This document shows, one piece after another, positions 55,863-64,000 of a stretch of DNA of 64,000 nucleotides (its first letter is position 1; each line of letters begins with the position of its first letter). The translations under genes and the position numbers were made by a program. A model generated the notes under the pieces. It was not told the DNA's origin and made no database searches. It saw only the letters and a program-made list of their open reading frames with translations. This stretch comes from Henckelia pumila. Taxonomy: Eukaryota; Streptophyta; Magnoliopsida; Lamiales; Gesneriaceae. Location: contig NC_133122.1 in assembly GCF_033568475.1 (NCBI RefSeq), positions 165,504,130-165,568,129 on the forward strand, in the 5' to 3' direction.

Positions 55863-57170
55863 TGTTGTGAAAAATGCTCGCAAGCGTACGAGTGTCAAGT
55901 TTTAATAAAGTGATGAATCAAGTATCGTTCCCACAGAGAGTAAAATGAAAATATTCAGTACTTGTAATTAAAAGAGTCATAATTTTATTTAGAAAATCAA
56001 TGATCAAGAGGTTTGCAGAAAATTTAAGTAAACATAGGATTTTATAGCACGCACACAAAATTCATAGATTTATCAATCAGAGGAAAATTGGTCTAGAGGT
56101 ATAGATTTCACCTGGTTTCGACAACAATCATTCCTAAATAATTTATTTTTATGAATTTCCTTCAATTAATAACCAAGAACAATTAAGTGTATTATTTCCT
56201 CTCTCGAGTGCCGAATAAAATATATCAATCACAGTTCAATTCCAATATCCCTATTAAGAATCTACTTGTAGTGATATATATAAAACAATGTTCTTTTCTA
56301 AGTTCCATTAAAATTATATACTCTCTCGAGCTATATAAATAATTAACAGTGTAATTTCTATTGGTCCTATTCAAACTCCCCTCTATCGAGTGCCAGATTT
56401 CAAATAAATATTACTATTCAATTATTGATCAGGTAATTGAAAAGACATTCAATTCTAGAAACACAATTAATCTAGAGAAACTCAATTCAATGAAATCACA
56501 AATTCATGAAAGTGTCTACACCAGGTTCCATCTGACCTCTAGACTCTAAAAGTTTAGTTTATAATCGAATTTAAATAAACACAAAACATGTTTATAAATC
56601 CCAACATCAATTCAATAAATATATAATTCAAAGTAAAAACACAAATCCGTAGTCGTTCTTCTGTGTCCAGTTGATCGACGTCCGTCTTTGTTGATTGATG
56701 TTCTTCGCTTCAAAATCACGTTCAACTCTCCAAATTATGTTTTGATCTGTGTATGGCGGCTAGATGATCACATTCTAGGGTCAGAAATTTCCTTTTATAT
56801 GGCCTACAAATCGTCCAAAAAAAAGCCCACGAAAATACCCAAGTTTCCTTGAATAATAAAATTCTCACGTCTGAATCACCCATCGTGCGGGCGTGCTACT
56901 TAACCAACGCGGGCGCGCTACACTTACGCACTCAAATCCTTCAATCCTTCCTTGCAGCGTGGGTGCGCAGCCTGTTCGAATTTCAGCATTTTCTTCTACT
57001 TGTTCAAGTCTTGATTTCCAGTTTTTACTCCAATCTTTTGGCTTTTTTTCATCAACTCCATTATTTTCTACAAACACCAAAAACAACAACAACTTGCGCA
57101 ATATCTCCCAAATAATTCACAAAAATCAAGTAATATCATAACAAATTAAGTGCACAAAATGCACTTATCA
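55863..57170 (-). mobile_element. Athila solo LTR in the gag of another Athila
   Basis: Flanked by a perfect 5-bp duplication, gctat (55858-55862 and 57171-57175). It has the same sequence as the LTR at 43837-45163 and lies in minus orientation. No internal sequence remains, so LTR-LTR recombination removed it. Confidence 0.95.
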
Positions 57171-57579
57171 GCTATCGAGGTAACCATGTTCCAAATACTT
57201 ATCATCTAGATTTTTGAAATCATAAAAATTTCTCTTATGCAAATAACGAGAACGTATTTAATCCTCCTCCGAGGTTTAATACAAATAATGGAGAAGGGAA
57301 GTCATCTTTTGAAGACTTAGTTGGGACTTTTGTTGCGGAATCTGGTCAAAGGATGGAAAAGACTGAATCTCTTCTTGAAAGCATGGAGACGCATATGAGC
57401 AATATGGGTGCCATGATGAAATATTTAGAGGCACAGATTGGGCAACTAGCAAATGGATTGAAGGATCAAAACAGAGGTCACTTGCCAAGTAATACCGAAG
57501 TGAATCCAAAGTCATATCATTAATAATTGGAAAAGATATTGGGGCTGATAAACCCAAAGCTGAGGTTGAGAAGGAAAAG
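57171..57579 (+). pseudogene. Athila gag, C-terminal piece
   Basis: It reads YRGNHVPNTYHL, FSYANNENVFNPPP, then FEDLVGTFVAESGQRMEK and GQLANGLKDQNRGHLPSN, matching the gag of 41499-43067. Stops are present near 57210 and 57522. It continues at 58700. Confidence 0.85.
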
Positions 57580-58699
57580 TGTAGGACCCTTAGTTTTGGT
57601 GATTACAAACTGAACTGCCAAGCATTGTAAAACAGGTAAAAAATCTCGAGCTGCTCAATAGACACTTCGAACTACTCAAAATCTTAAAGAACTTCAACTT
57701 CTCAAGAAGACTCTTCGAACTACTTGAAGATTTCCAAAAAAAAATATTCCAAGACAAAATTCTTTATGACTATTAAATTCAAGAATACTCTAAAGAAATA
57801 AGCTCGAAGACCAATAAAAGAGAAAAGCCGTCAACTGAATTAAAGAGCCGCAAGAATTAATATTATTCATCTTGGGAAAAGATCTTGTCTCATATCAATT
57901 AAGACATTTATGAAGAATCTCAAAAAACTAACAGTTTGAAAGAACACTTATGAAGATGAACGTTACAAAAAGATGACTATATATATAGAGAGAGGAAGCT
58001 TTCAAAAGATAACAACAAGAAGAAGAAATCACAAGTGAAAAATCTCAAAAGCTATCAAGAAAACTCTTTGAGCATTTTGCATATACCTATTTCAACTGCT
58101 CATTTAGCCCACACATACAAGCTTCATATCAGATCATTCTACGGATCATCAAGGGCAAAGAATCAACTCTCAACTACTCATTCCAGATTTGTTTAAGAGA
58201 AGTTGATCATCAGTCTGAATCTAAGGATTCATTCAAAATACGATTATTTCACATGTTGCTGTTAAGACTTGTCATCTTAATTTGTGATGAAAATTAGGAG
58301 TTTCGATCTAGACAAATGATAATTCATACGATTGGAGTGGGTTGTATACAAGACATTATATAAACAAAAGTATTCTAGTAAATTTCTTCCTTCGTGGAAG
58401 AAGGGGAGACGTAAAAGCAGTTTGCTTCGAACTTCAATATATCCTTCCTTATTTATTTCAACTGCTCATTCATTTTATCATTTATACTTACTTAAATATA
58501 TAGAGATATCACAAAGGAATTTGGACTATTTATCCGCACTACTTTAGTAATCCAAACTTCTTTTGAAAATAAATAAAATAATCTTATTAGTTAACACTAA
58601 TAAGACTGCTCGCGTAGAGTTTGAAAATTATTTTAAAATATCACAAGTGTGTATTCACTCCCCCCCCCCCCCCTCTATACACATTATCCGATCCTAACA
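57580..58699 (+). mobile_element. Copia-type solo LTR
   Basis: It starts TGTAGGACCCTTAGTTTTGG and ends ATCCGATCCTAACA. The end has the poly-C and ctctatacacat layout of the large copia LTR. The flanks aaaag / aaaaa look like a 5-bp duplication with one mismatch. No internal region is present. Confidence 0.75.
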
Positions 58700-59400
58700 A
58701 AAAACAGTTGAAGTTGGAGATAGCAAGAATAGCGAGAGCAAACATATGGAGTCAAAGAATGCATCCGAACAAAAATCTGTGCGAAAGCCTAATCTCTCTT
58801 ATCCGCTGAGATTCAAAAAGAAAGCTTTGAATGAGCAATTCGCCAAATTTCTAAAGATTTTCAAGAAGATCCACATCAACATCCTATTTGCTAATGCATT
58901 GGAGCAAATGCCGAATTATGCAAAATTTATAAAGGATGTGATGCCGAAAAGGAGGAAGCTACAGAAGTATGATGTAGTGAACTTGACTAAAGAGTGCATT
59001 GCCATCCTCCAAAAGATGCTTCCACAAAAATTAAAGGATCAAATGAGTTTTACTATTCCTTGCTATAGTGGTGGAGCTCATGTAAGTAGGGCTTTATGTG
59101 ATTTAGGATAAAGTATTAACTTGATGTCATTTTCTGTTTACATGGACTAGGAGCTTGGAGAAGTTCAACCGAACACTATCATTTTGCATCTGGCAGATAT
59201 AAGACTCACATATCCACGTGGGATTGTAGAAGATGTCTTGTAGAAGGTGGACAAGTTTATTTTCCCTGTTGATTTCAGGATTTTGTAATGGAATAAGATC
59301 ACGATGCTCATTTGATATTTGAGAGACCGTTTCTAGCCACTTGTAGAGCATTGATAGATGTGCACAAAGGAGAGCTCACCCTAAAATTTGGGGGGGAGCA
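58700..59400 (+). pseudogene. Athila aspartic protease region
   Basis: It reads KKALNEQFAKFLKIFKKIHIN, then FTIPCYSGGAHVSRALCDLG followed by a TAA in place of the codon after DLG, so the active-site loop is broken. Remnants of LADIRLTYP and the RPF-LAT block follow in several frames up to about 59350. Confidence 0.85.
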
Positions 59401-60147
59401 GTGATATTTAACATCTACCATGCCATGAGATGACCCAATGAGGTAAGTACATGTAAAAGCATTGAAGTTATTAATTCTTATGTATCTCTTGAACATACAA
59501 GAAGTAGAGACCTGTTGGAGAAGTGCATGGTTAGTTCAACTGAGGCTGCAGCAAAAGATGATTGGGAACTTTGTGAGCAAGAATTTTCTCTCAATAGTTT
59601 AACAATAGACAAGAAGGTGAGCTCAAAAGGAGAATATGTGTTAGAAAATGGCGATAATGAGGTACCATTAGATACTCATGATCTCAAAGAATTGCCTAAC
59701 CATTTATGGTATGCATTCTTAGGTGAGAATTCAACTTACCCGATAATTATCTCTTCTTCCCTTACTTTGGATGAAAATGATAAATTATTGAGATTATTGA
59801 GGAAGTTTAAAACTTCTTAAGGTTTGTCGATTTCTGATATCAAGGGAATTAGTCCCACTATATGCTCGCAAAAGATTTTAATGGAGGAGCCATAAACTCC
59901 TTATGTTGATCCTCAAAGGCGGTTGAATCCTGCCATGAAAAAAGTAGTTAAAAATAAGGTATGAAATTTTTGAATACTGGAGTTATATATGCTATTCTGA
60001 TAGTAGTTGGGTGTCTCCTGTGCATGTAGTGCCTAACAAGGGTGGAATGACTGTGATAAAAAAAAAATGAAAATAATGACTTGATTTCTACTCGTACTAT
60101 AACTGGTTGGCGAGTGTGTAAGTTGAACAAGGCCACTCGTAAGGCTA
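59401..60147 (+). pseudogene. Athila protease-RT linker and start of RT
   Basis: The 59515-59820 piece contains DLKELPNHLWYAFLGENSTYP and LLRLLRKFKTS. After a stop come ISDIKGISPTIC, DPQRRLNPAMKKVV and WVSPVHVVPNKGGMTV, then VCKLNKATRK at 60147. These are the first RT blocks of Athila. The catalytic YVDD part is absent because the element is cut at 60147. Confidence 0.85.
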
Positions 60148-60783
60148 GTGTGTATATTGGTGTTTCTCGTCCTTCAATTACTTTGGCTATGGCTTTGTAA
60201 TAATCATCAAGACCATCAAGTATTTTCTCTATAATATCTTCATGGTCTATAGGTTTGCCAAGAGTAGCTAACTCATCAGCCCGACTTTTGATAAATTGCA
60301 AATAATCAGTAATTTTCCGAGAACCTTTGATGGAATTTTTAAGTTGGTCCTTGATCTAATTTATGTGATCACGTGAAGGGTGAGCATAATTGTTTGAGAG
60401 TATGGTCCATGCTTCACAAGAGGTCGTCGCATGTTGTATGAGCCAAGTTAGTGATAGTATATTAGCATATCTTGTGAAAGCCATGTAGAGTATTCTGGAG
60501 TTGGTCGAGTTGTTTTATCATGAGTAATCATGCGGGTGGGGCAGGTGTGAGAGCCATCAAAACTTTTTTACAAATCATAACCAACAAGGAGTACTTCAAT
60601 TTGTTAGTTCCATGATAGATAGTTGGTGGGACTTAGTTTGACCGTGTTGGAACCGGAAATATTGATGACATTAAGTGGTTTTGTTGGATCGGTGGCATTT
60701 GAAATTTGAGATGGGTTATTTTCAGTCATGAGAGGACAACAAGATGAGTAGGAAGGTATGTGACCAAACCTTCTCTGATACCA
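60148..60783 (-). pseudogene. Copia gag fragment with primer site
   Basis: The minus strand starts with the primer site TGGTATCAGAG at about 60772-60783. A gag then reads NVINISGSNTVKLSPTNYLSW and, further on, ADELATLGKPIDHEDIIEKI, the UBN2-type domain of small copia elements. Stops interrupt it. It is truncated at 60148 at the junction with the Athila RT. Confidence 0.8.
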
Positions 60784-61019
60784 TGTAAATGCTACGTTTG
60801 GAAAAGTGTATTTTCACTTTATTGACTTGAGGAAACTCATTTAAATATAGGTACAAGGATATAGTTCTATCTATGAATCAAAATTTGAAGAAAGAATAAA
60901 ATTATATCCGAAGGAATTTAAATTACAACTATTCTATCACATGAGTGCAGGAAATATCTTCAAAATTATAAATTTAAAATGAGAGGAGCTAATTATCCTT
61001 AACAAGCATAACCCTAACA
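60784..61019 (-). mobile_element. Small copia LTR, 236 bp
   Basis: It runs (minus strand) from TGTTAGGGTTATGC to GTAGCATTTACA, adjoining the Met-tRNA primer site and gag. The partner LTR is missing. Confidence 0.7.
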
Positions 61020-61510
61020 AGACATGGAAAGCACTTGAGTTAATGATACGGAAAGAATCCCGATAAACTCGGGATAAGAGAAAATCTACTAAATTGGTTA
61101 AAAGTCCTAGTCGCCTTAGCGTCCGAGCCCTAACGATCTTCTACCTTGGCTAGAGTTCCACCCGAGCGAGGATTCTACTCAAGTGAGGTAACCTACCCCT
61201 CTTTCTCCTATAAATACCAGATATTTCTTATGATTTTACACATTCACCTTCACCTCAATTCACTTACTAATTTCGTCCTCTTTCACTCTTTGCATCTTTA
61301 TATTTATTTTCCCTTGCCATTCATAACCCGAGCACTGACTTAAACATCGGAGGGATCACGCAGAAACATCTCCGGTGCCTCCTAGCCTATTTTTCGTCTG
61401 TGCGGACCCCTTTTGGATGACCCAACTCGAAAATTGAAAAAAAAAGATCAGCTCACCAGAACAAACCCGAGGTAAAATTTTTGTTACATCGATTGGCGCC
61501 TTCTGTGGGA
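61020..61510 (+). mobile_element. Tat-type gypsy LTR end and primer site
   Basis: A TATA-like ctataaatacc (about 61209) and the text cactgacttaaacatcggagg precede an LTR end at ttaca (61488). Four bases later comes tggcgccttctgtggg (61494-61509), near the TGGCGCCGTCTGTGGGAA site used by Tat/Retand elements. The left boundary is uncertain and the internal region is lost. Confidence 0.65.
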
Positions 61511-61539
61511 ATTTGAAAATACATGGTTAGGATGATGTG

Positions 61540-62850
61540 GAGTAGTTCGAATCTTAATTAATTTAAATCTACTGCCTAAACATGATTAAAGATCCTCATT
61601 TGGGTTTAAGGAGTTGAAAATCAGATTCAGAATGATCAAAAATGATTTTGAGGGCTTCAAGTGTTGGGACAGTTCGGAAGCTCCGAAGAGTAGTTCAAAA
61701 GCACCAAACTTGTTTGGAGGCTAGAGTTAGTGATCGGAAGTACCGAGTAGTTCGGAAGCGCCGAACTGGAGATCGGAAGCTCTGATCTTGTGTGAGTTAG
61801 ACAGGGTATGTTGGCAGCAATGTGTTGTCCAATCAGAGACAAGAGTTCGGTAGAGAGATTTCGGAAGGACGATTGAGAGTTCCGAACTGCATTCAAAAGC
61901 TCCAAACTAGGGATCGGACGTTTCCGATAGTGGTCTATAAATAGGGGCCGAGATTTCACTCTTGCTCATTTCCTTTCTTTCTTTGTCATTTCCGGCTCGA
62001 TTCTAGTTGGTTTTAGGTGTCGTTTCGGAGGCCACTCGATATGCGAGGCGCTATGTGGATTGTAGCGGATTTGTCCCTAGGTTTTGAGGTCATCGTCATC
62101 AAATGGCTGACTACGGATGCAGGTATATCGCTAGACTCTGATTAGTTTCAAAGAATATCTATTAGTCTAGTTAAAACTTTTAGACGTTTAGTGATACGAC
62201 GACTGTCTCCTTATAGACTTGGAATAGAGAGCCAGTATCGTTAGGTTGCTTATTATGAGGTACGAACGTACTATCCGAGATACCCTGGTTGAGTATGCAT
62301 GTTCTATGTTTGCATGATTTATATGGCATGACTTATGTGTATTTATTATGTCACGATTATTATGCTGCATGCATTATCACGTTGAGCCTATATTTTGATA
62401 TTACCTATAGAGTTGTTGCTCAGTCCCGAGAATTTTGTGGATGGATGCCATGGATTTGGGTCTGGATATTCCACTTGCTTCTTATGGTATGGAAGTACCT
62501 CTGATGCGACGGTCCAGTGTGCTACATACCATGACGCCATTTGTTGAGCAAGAGTTTCTACCGTGATGGCTTTTTGATACCCGCTCATTTGCATTTAGCA
62601 TTCATAGCATGTGTATACTCATAATTTCGTACTGAGTGTTGTTAGCTCACGTCCTCTGTTTTTGTTCTGGACACTCCATTCTACGAGACAGGACTTAGGT
62701 TGAACGGACCGGGAGGTAACGGTCGTTGAGCAGCAGGATGGTAGATTGTACTGTACCAGGTTTTCCTTTGTGGATTTTAGCATTAAAATTAGTTTATAGA
62801 TAACTCTTTATTCCTCAAGAATTTAATTAATAAGGTTTTGTTGTTTAAAT
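61540..62850 (+). mobile_element. Tekay-like LTR, degraded
   Basis: Same layout as 47838-49316: a cggaagctccgaa array (61668-61928), TATA box (ctataaatagg, about 61935), then gctgactacggatgca and ggacactccattctacgagac. Both ends are eroded and no internal region is present. Confidence 0.75.
61668..61928. repeat. Palindrome array in U3 (degraded LTR)
   Basis: About eight tcggaag.(t/c)ccga motifs, some with one decayed arm (tcaaaagctccaa), directly upstream of the TATA box. Confidence 0.8.
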
Positions 62851-62906
62851 TTCTTTTTTTTTTTTAATTTTTTAAGGGATTAATGGTGTTGTTCTTATTA
62901 TTATTA

Positions 62907-63195
62907 GAGAATTTATTTTTTTTGTCATGTATGTTTGTCACTTTTTGATTTCACCTCTATATTTTTAGATTTCAGTTTTAGTCCGATATCTTTGTTTTTT
63001 TGGAAATTTTAGTTCTTTTTCCGATGTGGCGTTGATGTGGAGCTGACGTGTATAATGTCACGTAAACATTTTCAAAGAAAAATGACTGAAATTACCAAAA
63101 ATCAGAACATGCGGGACTAAAACTGAAATACGAAAAACATGAAGGACCAAAATCGTAAAGTGATAAACATACATGACCAAAATTGCAGTTTTCCA
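62907..63195. mobile_element. Mutator-type MITE
   Basis: The right end reads (reverse complement) GGAAAACTGCAATTTTGGTC, the well-known plant Mutator-like TIR. The left end is a decayed match, and the TIRs extend over about 90 bases (tcatgtatgtttgtcac...ttcagttttagtcc). A 9-bp duplication ttattatta lies at 62898-62906 and 63196-63204, but the flanks are ATT repeats, so its value is limited. Confidence 0.75.
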
Positions 63196-63204
63196 TTATT
63201 ATTA

Positions 63205-63598
63205 TTGTGGGATTTCTTTGATTCTTAGATTTAATTTCTTAAATATATAGTCTAATTTCTAATATTTTTTATATTTAAATGAGATAAGGAGGGGAAATCA
63301 TATCTAAAAAGTGATAATTTAACTCAAACCTTAAGTCGCAGGACCTTAATTACCCTTTGTCATTAGGTCAAGGGATGGTTTAATTTCTGCATGTATAAAT
63401 TTTTCTTGCATTTTTTTAAAATATATCTTTGTTAAATATGAATTAAATATAGGGATAAAATATGAATGGTTTTGTTTTGTTTTGTTTTTTTTATGACTTT
63501 GTTAATTTATTAAATAAAATTTGTAAGAAATATGATCAAATTCTAAAAATATGAATGTTCGATGCATGAAATATTATTTGTGAGATACTAGCTCACAT
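63205..63598. other. Intergenic, AT-rich
   Basis: No gene is seen. It contains a GTTTT repeat at about 63471-63487. Confidence 0.55.
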
Positions 63599-64000
63599 TC
63601 CAGAAATGTTTCAGTTGTGAACGGCGAAAGGTTCACAGCCAGCGGCATCAGCTTCCGCAACACGGCGGGCCCACAGAACCCTTCGCTCTGGAGCCGACCT
63701 CTCGGTCTTGTACCGATGCGCATTCGAAGGATGCCAAGACACACTATACGTCCACTCGCAACGCCAATTCTACAAAGAATGCTATATCTATGGTCGATTT
63801 CATCTTCGGAAATGCCGTTGAACTCCAGAACTGCATGATCTATGCCCGCCGCCCCATGGACCAGCAGAAAAATGTCGTAACAGCCCAAGGCAGAACGGAT
63901 CCCAATCAGAACACCGGGATTTCCATACATAACTCCAGATTCATGGCTTCTTCTGAGTTAGTAGTACTACCAGTTCTAAGTTCCTTTAGATCAGCCAATG
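63599..64000 (+). pseudogene. Pectinesterase (pectin methylesterase) fragment with frameshifts, runs off the window
   Basis: It matches the catalytic domain of plant pectin methylesterase, a secreted cell-wall enzyme that removes methyl groups from pectin. Three blocks in different frames are readable: [20 protein letters not shown] (63617-63679), [20 protein letters not shown] with the QDTLY motif (from about 63684), and [20 protein letters not shown] with the catalytic Asp (from about 63793), then MDQQKNVVTAQGRTDPNQNT. Small deletions near 63680 and 63790 shift the frame. The GRPW motif would lie beyond 64000. A possible acceptor (tttcag, 63609-63614) precedes the first block. It is most likely a broken copy; a sequencing error is the other option. 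The long minus-strand ORF here is a shadow. Confidence 0.8.

Larger units (their letters stand above)
45994..60147 (+). mobile_element. Athila element, full 5' part, broken by three later insertions
   Basis: 5' LTR (45994-47512), primer site, gag, protease and the first part of RT, ending at 60147. Insertions are a noncoding Tekay element (47838-55070), an Athila solo LTR (55863-57170) and a copia solo LTR (57580-58699). Removing them leaves about 4.5 kb of element. Integrase, RNase H and the 3' LTR are missing. Confidence 0.85.

Noticed and set aside
63574..63930. 118-codon minus-strand ORF at the right edge
   Set aside because: It is the opposite strand of a GC-rich pectinesterase copy whose motifs are clear on the plus strand.

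Overview
This is nuclear DNA of a flowering plant, most likely a eudicot. It has plant-type Ty1/copia and Ty3/gypsy LTR retrotransposons, MITEs, Helitrons, AT-rich spacers with TATA boxes and poly(A) signals, and one intron-containing plant nuclear gene. The post-pol ORF at 2144-4800 resembles, from memory, hypothetical proteins common in Lamiales genomes such as Dorcoceras. That hint about the order is weak.

Layout. 1-1505: the 3' end and truncated 3' LTR of an Athila-type gypsy element. 1506-22307: a minus-strand copia element with gag, protease, integrase, RT and RNase H. It has an unusual post-pol block holding a long minus-strand ORF and two plus-strand mini-genes that each have their own TATA box and poly(A) signal. 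Its integrase is split by a 9.2 kb minus-strand Tekay-like gypsy insertion (8779-17964, 5-bp duplication gcaat), which itself holds a 1.87 kb solo LTR and a piece of a second Tekay family. 22308-38160: gene space with a fold-back MITE in TA repeats, a copia LTR remnant, a hAT element, a Helitron, the SUV3-type RNA helicase gene (26879-31117), a 2.7 kb dispersed duplication of the gene's 3' part, a second Helitron-like piece and a long-TIR MITE. 38161-62850: a second retrotransposon graveyard. It holds a Tekay LTR, a gag-protease-only Athila derivative (40146-45163), and another Athila element (45994-60147) broken by a noncoding Tekay element, an Athila solo LTR and a copia solo LTR. These are followed by copia, Tat-like and Tekay LTR fragments. 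62851-64000: a Mutator-type MITE and the start of a frameshifted pectinesterase copy.

The only clearly functional host gene is the mitochondrial SUV3-type helicase. Almost everything else is transposon sequence carrying stops and frameshifts. The most interesting features are the pair of distantly similar antisense mini-genes inside the copia element, and the arrays of short palindromes that sit just upstream of the TATA box in several otherwise unrelated LTR families. Coordinates of LTR ends come from TG...CA termini, target duplications and comparison of copies within the window. Ends marked approximate are breakpoints with no such signal.
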